DNA of 16,280 nt from Myxococcales bacterium (GCA_021783935.1 JAJXTK010000048.1:1-16280), one strand, 5' to 3'; counted from the first letter of the stretch, positions 1 through 8,283 are shown. The notes: generated from the sequence alone by a model not told the origin. A program made the numbers and translations.

Positions 1-2
1 AC

Positions 3-3000
3 GGCATATTGAACGACGGCGAGCAATGCGACGACGGCAACAATGTCGACTTCGACGGTTGTTCCTCGAACTGCACGATCGAACCCTATTGCGGCGACGG
101 AACACTCGATCCGGGCGAACAGTGCGACGACGGCAACAAGGTCAGCGGCGACGGCTGCTCCTCGACCTGCCAAAAGGAGAGCCCCGCGGCGACCGTGGTC
201 GACTGCGAGACGCTCGCGCCGATCACGACCGGCTCGTGCGCGGTCACCGCCGGCAGCGCCGCGCGGCGCATCCAGGGGACGATCCTGACGCCGACGACGA
301 TCTATCGAGGGGGCGAGGTCGTCGTCGACACCGCGGGCCTCATCCAGTTCGCGGGCTGTCGCAAGGACTGCGACGGCGACGCGACCTGCAAGGCGCTCGC
401 CGACGCGGCGACGTCGATCGTGTGCCCCGACGGCGTCGTCTCGCCGGGCCTGATCAACACGCACGACCACATCACGTACACGCAAGACGCCCCGCGGGCC
501 GACTCGGGCGAGCGCTACGAGCACCGCCACGAGTGGCGCAAGGGGCTCGACGGGCACACCAAGCTCTCGACCCCGGGGGGCGCGAGCACCGATCAGATCT
601 CGTGGGGCGAGCTGCGCTTCCTGATGGGCGGCGCCACGTCGACCGTCGGCTCCGGCAGCGCCAACGGCCTCGTGCGCAACCTCGACAAGACCGCGCAAGA
701 AGGGCTCAACCAGACCCCCGTCAACTTCGACACCTTCCCGCTGGGCGACTCGACGCCGCCGAGCGGCTTCCCCGGCGCCGTCGCCTGCTCGGCGTTCACG
801 GGCATCGTCGCGGCCTCGTCGATCGCCTCGGTCGACTCCTACCTCCCGCACGTCGCCGAGGGGATCAACGCCTACGCAGAGGACGAGTTCGTCTGCCTGA
901 GCGAGGCCAACGCCGCGAGCGACGTCGTGCTCGACAAGTCGGCGTTCATCCACGGCGTCGGCCTCACGGCGGCCGACTACGCCGACATGGCGAAGAACGG
1001 CACCGCGCTCGTCTGGTCGCCGCGCTCGAACGTGTCGCTCTACGGCGACACGGCGATCATCACCGAGGCGGCGCGCGACGGCGTCCTCATCTCCCTCGGC
1101 ACCGACTGGCTGCCGAGCGGCTCGATGAACCTGCTGCGCGAGCTCCAGTGCGCCGACTCGCTGAACGCGAAGTACCTCGACCACTACTTCACCGACCGCG
1201 ATCTCTGGATGATGGTCACCGCGAACGCCGCCGCGGTCACCGCGACCGACGACGTCATCGGCACGCTCGCCAAGGGGAAGACCGCCGACATCTCGATCTT
1301 CGACGGCAAGGCGCACAAGGACTATCGCGCGATCATCGACGCCGCCCCGGCCGACGTGCTGCTCGTCCTGCGCGGGGGCAAGCCCCTCTACGGCGACCAG
1401 GCCACGATCTCGTCGATCGACGCCGCCGCGGCGTGCGACGCGGTCGATGTCTGCGGCAGCGCCAAGGCCGTGTGCCTGCAGAGCGAGGTCGGCAAGACGT
1501 ACTCCGCGCTGCAGACGAGCGTCGGCGCCGGCATGTACGCGGCGTTCTTCTGCGCGACGCCGCCGAACGAGCCGAGCTGCACGCCGAAGCGTCCCGCCTC
1601 GGTCGGCGGCTCGACGATCTACACGGGCGACGTCACGGCCGACGACAGCGACGGCGACGGCATCCCGAACGCCAACGACGACTGCCCGAGCGTCTTCAAC
1701 CCGATCCGCCCGATGGATTCGGGCAAGCAGGCCGACGCCGACGGCGACGGCGTGGGTGACGCGTGCGACGTCTGCCCGCTCGACGCCAACACCTCCAGCT
1801 GCAAGGCCTATGATCCGAACGACACCGACGGCGACGGCGTGCCGAACGCGACGGACAACTGCCCCGCGGTCGCGAACGCCGATCAGAAGGACTCCGACGG
1901 CGACGGCAAGGGCGACGCGTGCGACCCGTGTCCGAACGCCGCGAACCCAGGCAACGCAGCCTGTCCGGGCACGATCTACGACGTGAAGAAGGGCACGATC
2001 GCGGTCGGGTCGACCGTCGCGATCACCAACGCGCTCGTCACCGCGCGCGCGACGGGCGGCTACTTCATCCAGGTCAAGGAGGGCGACAGCGGCTACGCCG
2101 GCAGCGATTACTCGGGCGTCTACGTCTACGACCCGAGCAACGCGGTGAAGGTCGGCGATCGCGTCACGCTCACGACGTCCAAGGTCGCGACCTACAGCGG
2201 CGAGGTCGAGCTCACTGCCCCCTCGACGACCGTCGTGGCCTCGGCCGGCGAGGCGCTCCCCGCGCCGATCCTCGTCGCCTCGGCCGACGTCGCGACGAGC
2301 GGCGCCAAGGCGGCCGCGCTCGAGGGGGTCGTCGTCCAGGTCGCGAACGCGAAGGTCACCGACGTCGCGCCCGCGCCGGGCACCGGCGACACCGCGCCGA
2401 CCAACGAATTCGTGGTCGACGGCTCGCTCCGCGTCGACGACGCCTTCTTCCTGATCTCGCCGTTCCCGGTCGTGAACCAGACCTTCACGTCGACCACCGG
2501 CCCGCTGATGCTCCGCTTCGGCAACACCAAGCTCGAGCCGCGCAGCGCGGCCGACTACGTGTACGGCGCGCCGGCGCTCACTGGCTTCGGCCCCGCCCTC
2601 ACGTTCATCGACGTCGGGCAGAGCAATTCGCAGACGATCCCGACGGCGCTCGCCGTGCGCCTCACCAACGCCCCGGCCGCCGACACCTTCGTGGCGATCG
2701 TCTCCGCCGACGCGACTTCGCTCACCGTCGTCGGCGGTGGCGTGACGATCCCCGCGGGGGCGACGTCGGCGCCGGTGCTCCTGAACGGCCTGCAGCAGGC
2801 GGCGAGCATCAAGCTCACGGCGACGCTCGACACCGCGTCGATCGACGCGAGCGTGCGCGTCATCGGGCCGACCGAGGTGCCGTCGATCGTCTCGCTCACG
2901 CCGGCCGCGGCGACGACCGCCCCGGGCGGCACCGTCGCGCTCAGCGTGAACCTCGACATGCCGGCGCCCGCGGCCGGCGCGATCGTCGCCCTCGCGCTGA

Positions 3001-3659
3001 ACCCGCCGACCGCGGGCACCATCCCGGCGACCCTCGCCGTCCCGGCCAACCAGCTGAGCGCGTCGTTCAACTACGTCGACGGCTCGACGGCGAGCACGGC
3101 GACGGTCGCCGCGACGCTCGGAACCAGCAGCGCGAACGCGACGATCACGATCGTGGCGACGCCGTGTCACGTCGTGATCAACGAGGTCGCGTCGCGCGGC
3201 CCCAGCGCCGCGACCGACGAGTTCGTCGAGCTCTACAACTCCTGCGGCGCCCCGGTCGACGTCAGCGGGTGGCTGCTCAAGTACCGCGCCTCGGGCGCTT
3301 CGAGCGCCGAGTCGAACCTCTTCACGTTCCCCGCGGGCTCGTCGATCGCCGCGCACGGCTACTTCTTGCTGACGAGCGCGACGACCTCGTACACGAGCGT
3401 CACGAGCGACGGCAAGCTCGCGAGCGGAATCGCCGACGCGGCGAGCATCATCTTGCGCCAGAGCGCAACGACCATCGTCGACATGGTCGGCTACGGCGCG
3501 GTCGCGAACACGTCGTACGAGGGGGCCCTCGCGCCCTCGCCGAGCACGGCGGGGACGAGCCTCGCCCGCGCCGTCGACGGCGTGGACACCGACAACAACG
3601 CGAACGACTTCAAGAGCACGCATACGCCGACGCCCCGGGCGTCGAACGTCATCAACTGA
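3..3659 (+). CDS. Giant secreted multidomain amidohydrolase with Cys-rich, TSP3 and lamin-tail domains (5' end cut off)
   Basis: The reading frame is open through the window's left edge. The TTG at 9 lies inside a Cys-rich repeat, so the true start and probable signal peptide are outside. Residues below count from that TTG. Two DUF4215-like repeats (CDDGN...DGC) occupy about 1-60. An amidohydrolase of the ATZ/TRZ type follows (about 85-475) and keeps all expected ligands: HxH at 152/154, His281 and Glu284 in HVAEG, His315 in HGVGL, Asp366 in GTDW. Calcium-binding thrombospondin type 3 repeats (DSDGDG, DNCP) fill about 545-655. OB-fold/Ig-like beta regions reach about 1050, and a lamin-tail domain (INEV...DEFVELYN...GWLL) ends the protein at about 1054-1216. 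The enzyme is probably extracellular or surface-bound and hydrolyses an unknown amide or deaminates a ring substrate. The domain families are clear; the substrate is unknown. Confidence 0.9.
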   Translation, partial: GILNDGEQCDDGNNVDFDGCSSNCTIEPYCGDGTLDPGEQCDDGNKVSGDGCSSTCQKESPAATVVDCETLAPITTGSCAVTAGSAARRIQGTILTPTTIYRGGEVVVDTAGLIQFAGCRKDCDGDATCKALADAATSIVCPDGVVSPGLINTHDHITYTQDAPRADSGERYEHRHEWRKGLDGHTKLSTPGGASTDQISWGELRFLMGGATSTVGSGSANGLVRNLDKTAQEGLNQTPVNFDTFPLGDSTPPSGFPGAVACSAFTGIVAASSIASVDSYLPHVAEGINAYAEDEFVCLSEANAASDVVLDKSAFIHGVGLTAADYADMAKNGTALVWSPRSNVSLYGDTAIITEAARDGVLISLGTDWLPSGSMNLLRELQCADSLNAKYLDHYFTDRDLWMMVTANAAAVTATDDVIGTLAKGKTADISIFDGKAHKDYRAIIDAAPADVLLVLRGGKPLYGDQATISSIDAAAACDAVDVCGSAKAVCLQSEVGKTYSALQTSVGAGMYAAFFCATPPNEPSCTPKRPASVGGSTIYTGDVTADDSDGDGIPNANDDCPSVFNPIRPMDSGKQADADGDGVGDACDVCPLDANTSSCKAYDPNDTDGDGVPNATDNCPAVANADQKDSDGDGKGDACDPCPNAANPGNAACPGTIYDVKKGTIAVGSTVAITNALVTARATGGYFIQVKEGDSGYAGSDYSGVYVYDPSNAVKVGDRVTLTTSKVATYSGEVELTAPSTTVVASAGEALPAPILVASADVATSGAKAAALEGVVVQVANAKVTDVAPAPGTGDTAPTNEFVVDGSLRVDDAFFLISPFPVVNQTFTSTTGPLMLRFGNTKLEPRSAADYVYGAPALTGFGPALTFIDVGQSNSQTIPTALAVRLTNAPAADTFVAIVSADATSLTVVGGGVTIPAGATSAPVLLNGLQQAASIKLTATLDTASIDASVRVIGPTEVPSIVSLTPAAATTAPGGTVALSVNLDMPAPAAGAIVALALNPPTAGTIPATLAVPANQLSASFNYVDGSTASTATVAATLGTSSANATITIVATPCHVVINEVASRGPSAATDEFVELYNSCGAPVDVSGWLLKYRASGASSAESNLFTFPAGSSIAAHGYFLLTSATTSYTSVTSDGKLASGIADAASIILRQSATTIVDMVGYGAVANTSYEGALAPSPSTAGTSLARAVDGVDTDNNANDFKSTHTPTPRASNVIN

Positions 3660-3692
3660 GCTCTCGTTCGCTGCGAGGCGGAGCGTGAACCC

Positions 3693-3720
3693 GGTGGGGG
3701 CGTCGAGCGGCGCCCCCATC
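3693..3720 (+). terminator. GC-rich hairpin after the secreted amidohydrolase gene
   Basis: TGGGGGCG (3695-3702) pairs perfectly with CGCCCCCA (3711-3718) around an 8-base loop. A G-T wobble and one further G-C pair extend the stem to ten pairs. It lies 34 bases after the stop codon. No T-run follows, so this would be a U-tract-less terminator or a transcript-end stabilising structure. It also separates the upstream gene from the polyamine-like run. Confidence 0.5.
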
Positions 3721-3736
3721 CGCGTCCTATGCGTCC

Positions 3737-4279
3737 ATGCGCTGCCTTCGGGCGGCCGTCCGGCGGGGGCGCCGGCGTCGGCGCGGCGGACTTCCTCTCG
3801 CGGGCGTGTCGAGGGGCTCGATTGGCGCGAGCGACCAGGCGTCGATCGGCGCGGCGCGGGGTTGGTTGCGCGCCGCGCCCCTGGTACTGCTCACTGTCGT
3901 GCTCCCGCTCGAACGCGCTGGCCGCGAGTGGATCGTCGACGCGATGGGGTGCCCCGCGGGGCGACTGCGCGACGAGGTCTGCCTGCGCGCGCTGCTCGAA
4001 TGCATCGTCGACGAGCTGTCGCTGCGCGCCGTCGAGCCGCCGCTGTTTCACGTGTTCGGCGGCGAAGGCGGGATGACGGCGCTCGTGCTGCTCGCCGAGT
4101 CGCACCTCGCTGTGCACACCTTCCCCGAGCTCGGCATCGCGACGTTCAACCTCTACTGCTGCCGGCCACGCCCCGACTGGCCGTGGGCCGAGCGGCTGGC
4201 CGACGCGCTCGACGCCGCGCGGGTGACCGTGCGCGTGCTCGATCGCGGTGACGAGTACGCCGGGGAGGGGGCTCCGTGA
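3737..4279 (+). CDS. speD: S-adenosylmethionine decarboxylase-like protein (prokaryotic pyruvoyl SpeD family)
   Basis: This enzyme family self-cleaves to form a pyruvoyl group and converts AdoMet into decarboxylated AdoMet, the aminopropyl donor for polyamines. The signature AESHLAVHTFPE is present. With Ser122 as the pyruvoyl-forming residue, the essential His lies at +5 (His127) and the essential Cys at +20 (Cys142), the same spacing as in the Thermotoga-type enzyme. The core starts near residue 57 (LERAGREWIVDAMGC) and matches the usual family length of about 120-130. The first 50 or so residues are Arg-rich and look unlike the family. Start codon choice is therefore doubtful: GTG at 3806 or 3899 are in-frame alternatives and no start has a good ribosome site. 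The stop overlaps the next start (GTGA), so the two genes are translationally coupled. Confidence 0.85.
   Translation: MRCLRAAVRRGRRRRRGGLPLAGVSRGSIGASDQASIGAARGWLRAAPLVLLTVVLPLERAGREWIVDAMGCPAGRLRDEVCLRALLECIVDELSLRAVEPPLFHVFGGEGGMTALVLLAESHLAVHTFPELGIATFNLYCCRPRPDWPWAERLADALDAARVTVRVLDRGDEYAGEGAP
4264..4268 (+). promoter_or_regulatory. Ribosome binding site for the DUF4178 gene
   Basis: GGAGG lies seven bases before the GTG at 4276, inside the last codons of the decarboxylase gene. It supports the GTG start and the overlapping stop/start (GTGA) as real coupling. Confidence 0.7.
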
Positions 4280-6372
4280 ACGTCGGCTGCCCCTCTTGCG
4301 GTGCGAGCATCGAGTTCCGGGCGGGTAGCTCGATCGTCGTGGTGTGCCCGCACTGTCGCTTCGCGATCGTGCGCACCGATCGCGACGTCAGGACGATCGG
4401 CAAGGTCGCCGACCTCGCCGCCACGCGCTCCCCCTTCCGCCTCGGGCTGCGTGGGCGCTTTCGCGGTCTCGGCTTCACCTTCGTCGGCCGCCAGCAGCTC
4501 GATCACGGGCAGGGGCCCTGGGACGAGTGGTACGTCGCGTTCGACGATGGGCGCTGGGGATGGATCGCCGAGGCGCAGGGGCGCGTGTACGCGACGTTCC
4601 CCGAGCCGCCGCCCGGCGTGACGTTCGCGCAGCTCGCGGTCGGCGTCACGATCGAGATCGCCGGGCGCGCGTTCGTCGTCGCCGAGAAGGGGCTCGGGCG
4701 CAACGTCTCGTGCGACGGCGAGCTGCCGACGGGGCTCACGCCGGGTGCGTCGACCCACTACGTCGACCTCTCGGGGCAAGGCGGCACCTTCGCGTCGCTC
4801 GACTACGGGCGCGGCGAACAGAACGCCCCCGACGAGGCGTACATCGGCTTCGTCGTGACGCTCGAGGAGCTCGGGCTCGCCGACGTGGCGATGCCGCAAG
4901 CGAGCCCTCACGACGTCGCCGCCGTCGTGGGGGCCGCGCTCCGTTGCCCGAGCTGCGGCGGCAACCTCGAGATCCGCGCCCCGGGCGCGACGCGCCGCAT
5001 CGCCTGCCCGTACTGCAGCGCGCTGCTCGACACCTCGCAAGGGCAGCTGCGCTGGCTCGAGGCGCTGGACCAGACCAAGAGCGAGCCGCAGATCCCGATC
5101 GGCAACAAGGGCTACCTCGCGCCGCTCTTGATCGGCCACCCCGGCGCCGAGATATCCGAGCCCGGCCGCGTCACTGGAGGGCTCTCCACCGAGTGGACGG
5201 TCATCGGCTACCAGAAGCGCGGCTGCGAGGTCGAGGGTGTCTGGTACTACTGGGACGAGTACCTGCTGTACGAGGAGAAGCACGGCTTCCGCTTCCTCAC
5301 CGAGCAGGACGGGCATTGGAACCTCGTCTCGCCGGTCGAGGTGGCAGAGGTCGAGGAGACGCCGCGCGGCGCCGAATTCCGGGGCCGCGCCTTCAAGAAG
5401 TTCAGTGACGTAGAGGCCTACGTCGTGCGCGTGCTCGGCGAGTTCTACTGGGAGGTGCGCCTGCGCGAGCAGGCCTCGGCGCAGGACTTCATCGAGCCCG
5501 ATCTCGGCCTGGTGCTCTCGCGCGAGTACATGCGCGGCGACGACGGGCGCGAGGAGATCCAATGGTCGCTCGGCCACTACGTCGACGGCGCCAAGCTCTT
5601 CGCCGCGTTCGGTGTGAAGGGGGCCCCGCCGATCGCGCGCGGCGTCGGCGCGAACCAGCCGTCCCCGGCGCGGGCGAGCGCACGCTTCGTCAACCTCACG
5701 GCTGCCGTGCTGGTCGGGCTGTCGCTCGTGACGTTCATGGTCCTCTCGGCCACCGCGCACGGCACGACGCCGGTCGCGACCTCGATCGCGCTGCCGCTCC
5801 CGCCTCCCGAGAAGCTCGAGGAGCCGCCGCCCGCCGAGCCCGGCCAGCCGGCGCCTGATCCGGCCGACGTGAACAACGAGCCGGCGTGGTTCAGCGAGCC
5901 CTTCGAGGTCGCGGCGCCGGGGCAGGTCGAGGTGTCGATCACCAGCGACGTCGACAACAGCTGGCTCTGGGTCGGCGGGGCGCTGATCCACGAGGCCTCG
6001 GGCACGGTGAAGGAGTTCGAAGTCGAGTCGAGCTACTACTCCGGCGTCGAGGATGGCGAGGCCTGGAGCGAGGGCGCGCGCACCCGTTCGGCGAGCGTCG
6101 GGGCGAGCACCCCCGGCACCTACGTGCTGCGCCTTCAGCCGCAGCGCGACACCCCCGCCAGCTGCGCGAAGTTCGGGACGCGTTGCGCGACCTCGATGAG
6201 CGCCAAGGTCGTCGTCGGCGAGGCGACCCTCTGGCCGGGCCTGCTCGCGCTCGCGGTCATCGCGCTCGGCCCGCTCTTCGCGTTCCTGCGAGCGCGAAGC
6301 CTCGAGGTCGCGCGCTGGAACGAGTCGAACGTCGGCTCGCCGTACGCGTCTTCTTCCTCGGACGACGACTGA
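4276..6372 (+). CDS. Membrane-anchored double zinc-ribbon/DUF4178 protein
   Basis: A 698-residue protein of unknown function. Two CPxC...CPxC zinc ribbons are visible (Cys5/8/24/27 and Cys224/227/244/247). Each is followed by beta-rich sequence with repeated W/Y-rich motifs (DEWYVAFDDGRWGWI; YYWDEYLLYE) typical of DUF4178, a family I recall seeing beside membrane SpeE-like genes. The cytoplasmic part ends at one membrane segment (about 472-493). A Pro/Glu-rich linker and a periplasmic beta domain follow (about 535-650), then a second membrane segment (652-673) and a short acidic, Ser/Asp-rich cytoplasmic tail. Both ends should be cytoplasmic. The zinc ribbons suggest protein or peptide binding, perhaps a scaffold or substrate-presenting subunit for the neighbouring enzymes. 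The function is inferred only from context. Confidence 0.85.
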   Translation: MNVGCPSCGASIEFRAGSSIVVVCPHCRFAIVRTDRDVRTIGKVADLAATRSPFRLGLRGRFRGLGFTFVGRQQLDHGQGPWDEWYVAFDDGRWGWIAEAQGRVYATFPEPPPGVTFAQLAVGVTIEIAGRAFVVAEKGLGRNVSCDGELPTGLTPGASTHYVDLSGQGGTFASLDYGRGEQNAPDEAYIGFVVTLEELGLADVAMPQASPHDVAAVVGAALRCPSCGGNLEIRAPGATRRIACPYCSALLDTSQGQLRWLEALDQTKSEPQIPIGNKGYLAPLLIGHPGAEISEPGRVTGGLSTEWTVIGYQKRGCEVEGVWYYWDEYLLYEEKHGFRFLTEQDGHWNLVSPVEVAEVEETPRGAEFRGRAFKKFSDVEAYVVRVLGEFYWEVRLREQASAQDFIEPDLGLVLSREYMRGDDGREEIQWSLGHYVDGAKLFAAFGVKGAPPIARGVGANQPSPARASARFVNLTAAVLVGLSLVTFMVLSATAHGTTPVATSIALPLPPPEKLEEPPPAEPGQPAPDPADVNNEPAWFSEPFEVAAPGQVEVSITSDVDNSWLWVGGALIHEASGTVKEFEVESSYYSGVEDGEAWSEGARTRSASVGASTPGTYVLRLQPQRDTPASCAKFGTRCATSMSAKVVVGEATLWPGLLALAVIALGPLFAFLRARSLEVARWNESNVGSPYASSSSDDD

Positions 6373-6374
6373 TC

Positions 6375-6379
6375 GGAGG
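6375..6379 (+). promoter_or_regulatory. Ribosome binding site fixing the TTG start of the 59-residue gene
   Basis: A clean GGAGG sits five bases before TTG at 6385 and three bases after the stop of the DUF4178 gene. This site is the main reason to accept the unusual TTG start. Confidence 0.7.
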
Positions 6380-6384
6380 TCCCC

Positions 6385-6564
6385 TTGGCGCGCTGGCTCT
6401 ACGTCCTGGTCTCGCTCTCGACGCTCGGCGGCTGGGTCGCGATCGACAAGACCGGCTGGTCGCCGACGGCGTCGACGTACACGATCCCCCCCTCGGTGCG
6501 GCACTCGCCGGGCGGCTATCGGAGCTTCCACTTCTGGCACTCCGGCTTCCAGGCCGGCAAGTAG
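6385..6564 (+). CDS. 59-residue membrane-anchored peptide with aromatic/His C-terminal tail
   Basis: This small gene is easy to miss because it starts with TTG, but it has a strong ribosome site and fits in the 199-base gap between two operon members. Residues 3-20 (RWLYVLVSLSTLGGWVAI) form one hydrophobic segment or uncleaved signal anchor. A Thr/Ser/Pro-rich linker follows. The tail at 41-59 is SPGGYRSFHFWHSGFQAGK, rich in Gly, aromatics and His, and ends in Lys. Codons keep G/C at nearly every third position, as in flanking genes. I do not recognise a named family, although I have an uncertain recollection of similar tails beside DUF4178 genes. The lone anchor and exposed, motif-like tail would suit a modification substrate or a small enzyme subunit. 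That is inference. Confidence 0.75.
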   Translation: MARWLYVLVSLSTLGGWVAIDKTGWSPTASTYTIPPSVRHSPGGYRSFHFWHSGFQAGK

Positions 6565-6571
6565 AGCGCGC

Positions 6572-8236
6572 GTGTCGGCGAGCGACCACGGAGCTTCGAC
6601 CAGCGTGCACGCGAGCGAGCCCCGGGAGGCGGCGCCCCGCCCGATCCGCAGGATCTGGGGCCCGCCGCCCGCCGTCCCGAAGGAGCCGGTCGAGCCGCCC
6701 GCGCGCAAGGCGGCCGTGTCGTTGCTGCTGCTCACCGTGCTCGTCATCGCCACGTGCGGCCTCGTCTACGAGCTGCTCGCCTCGACGCTCGCGAGCTTCG
6801 TGCTCGGCGACGCCGTCACGCAGTACTCGACGGTCATCGGCGTCTACCTCTCTGCCATGGGGCTCGGCGCGTGGCTGTCGCGCTACGTGAACGAGGCGGT
6901 CGCGCGCACGTTCGTCGACGTCGAGATCTCGGTCGCGCTCGTCGGCGGCCTCTCGGCGCCGGTGCTCTTCTTCGCCTTCGCGCACCTGTCGTGGTTCCGC
7001 CTCGCGCTCTACCTCGTGGTGCTCGTGATCGGCGCGCTCGTCGGGATGGAGATCCCGCTCTTGCTGCGCATCCTGCGCGAGCGCTTCGAGTTCCGAGACC
7101 TCGTCGCCCGCGTGCTCACCGTCGACTACCTCGGCGCGCTCGTCGGCTCGCTCGCCTTCCCCATCTTCTTCGTCCCGAAGCTCGGGCTCGTGCGCACCTC
7201 GCTGGTGATCGGCGCAATCAACGCGGCGGTCGCGATCACCTCGACGTCGCTCCTGCGCGGCTCGCTGCGATCCGTCACGGGCCTGCGCGTGCGCGCCGGG
7301 ATCGTGCTGGGCGTGCTGATCGCGGGCATCGTCGCGGCCGATCGGCTCACGCTGCTCGCGGAGGACGGGATGTACGCGGACGAGATCGTCTACGCGAAGC
7401 AGACCCCCTACCAGCGCATCGTCATCACGCGCGGCAAGGGCTCATTTCAGCTCTTCCTGAGCGGCAACCTGCAGTTCTCGAGCGCCGACGAGTACCGCTA
7501 CCACGAGGCGCTCGTCTGGCCCGCGGTGTCGGTGCGCGCGCGCGACGGCCTGCCCACGCGGGACGTGTTGGTCCTCGGCGGCGGCGACGGTCTCGCGGTG
7601 CGCGAGCTGCTCCGCGTACCCGAGCTGCTCCGCGTCACGCTCGTCGACCTCGATCCGGCGATGACCCGGCTCGCGCGCACGATGCCGCTGCTTCGCGCGC
7701 AGAACGAGGGCGCGTTCGACGACCCGCGCGTGCACGTCGAGACGGCCGACGCGTACGTGTGGCTGTCGGATCCGGTCAACGCCGCCAAGCGCTACGACCT
7801 CGTCGTCGCCGACTTCCCCGACCCGAACCACTACGCGCTCGGCAAGCTGTACACCACGCGCATCTACCGATGGATGCGCGAGCACCTCAGCGGCGGCGGC
7901 GTGCTCGTCGTGCAGTCGACCTCGCCGCTCTTCGCGCGCAGGTCGTACTGGTGCATCGCGCGCACCATCCAGGCGGCGGGGCTCGCCGTCGCCCCCTACC
8001 ACGCGCTGGTTCCGAGCTTCGGCGAGTGGGGGTTCGTGCTCGCGCGCGAAGGAGCCCTCGAGGCGCCGACCACGCTCGCGCCGTCGACGAGGCCCCGGCG
8101 CGCGCTCGACGACGCGTCGCTCCGCGCGCTCTTCGTGCTGGGGCCCGACATGGGAGCGGAGCCGGTCGAGATCAACCGGCTCGATAACCAGGTGCTCGTC
8201 CACTACTACGAAGAGGACTGGCGCAAGTACCTGTGA
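6572..8236 (+). CDS. Multi-TM spermidine synthase-like aminopropyltransferase
   Basis: A 554-residue fusion of an integral membrane region and a cytoplasmic spermidine-synthase domain. Hydrophobic segments lie at about 48-70, 84-103, 118-137, 143-165, 184-203, 208-227 and 240-257. The catalytic part begins at about 270 and shows YQRIVITR (280-287), the gate region DEYRYHE (306-312), the AdoMet-type glycine loop LGGGDG (335-340), the acidic turn VDLD (358-361) and the aminopropyl-transfer loop DFPDPN (414-419). Classical soluble enzymes have LDG and DS(S/T)DP; here these read LSG and DFPDP, so the acceptor pocket probably differs. The family transfers aminopropyl groups from decarboxylated AdoMet, which the upstream decarboxylase homologue could supply. 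The GTG start is 7 bases after the small gene's stop and lacks a strong ribosome site, so the exact start could differ. Confidence 0.87.
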   Translation: MSASDHGASTSVHASEPREAAPRPIRRIWGPPPAVPKEPVEPPARKAAVSLLLLTVLVIATCGLVYELLASTLASFVLGDAVTQYSTVIGVYLSAMGLGAWLSRYVNEAVARTFVDVEISVALVGGLSAPVLFFAFAHLSWFRLALYLVVLVIGALVGMEIPLLLRILRERFEFRDLVARVLTVDYLGALVGSLAFPIFFVPKLGLVRTSLVIGAINAAVAITSTSLLRGSLRSVTGLRVRAGIVLGVLIAGIVAADRLTLLAEDGMYADEIVYAKQTPYQRIVITRGKGSFQLFLSGNLQFSSADEYRYHEALVWPAVSVRARDGLPTRDVLVLGGGDGLAVRELLRVPELLRVTLVDLDPAMTRLARTMPLLRAQNEGAFDDPRVHVETADAYVWLSDPVNAAKRYDLVVADFPDPNHYALGKLYTTRIYRWMREHLSGGGVLVVQSTSPLFARRSYWCIARTIQAAGLAVAPYHALVPSFGEWGFVLAREGALEAPTTLAPSTRPRRALDDASLRALFVLGPDMGAEPVEINRLDNQVLVHYYEEDWRKYL

Positions 8237-8265
8237 GCCCGCGGGGCCGCGTCGCCCGCGCGAAG

Positions 8266-8274
8266 TGGTAGGCT
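8266..8274 (+). promoter_or_regulatory. Possible extended -10 element before the ferritin-like gene
   Basis: TGGTAGGCT has the TG-N-TAnnnT form of an extended -10 and ends nine bases before the ATG at 8284. A transcript from it would have almost no leader. I see no matching -35 box. The 47-base gap here is the widest in the six-gene run, so an internal promoter is plausible but unproven. Confidence 0.25.
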
Positions 8275-8283
8275 CCGCGCCCC

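Noticed and set aside
1640..1970. Repeated GACGGCGACGGC-type DNA words, at first sight a tandem repeat or CRISPR-like array
   Set aside because: They encode the Asp/Gly calcium loops of TSP3 repeats. Spacing is irregular and there are no unique spacers.
1919..3688. Long alternative plus-strand frame of 589 codons inside the secreted amidohydrolase gene
   Set aside because: Extremely Arg-rich low-complexity product. The overlapping frame has recognisable TSP3 and lamin-tail domains.
4153..6753. Very long open frame (866 codons) on the minus strand opposite the DUF4178 gene
   Set aside because: Its product is Arg/Glu/Ala/Asp-rich without motifs. It mirrors a plus-strand gene with clear zinc ribbons and membrane segments. 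High GC removes stop codons from shadow frames.
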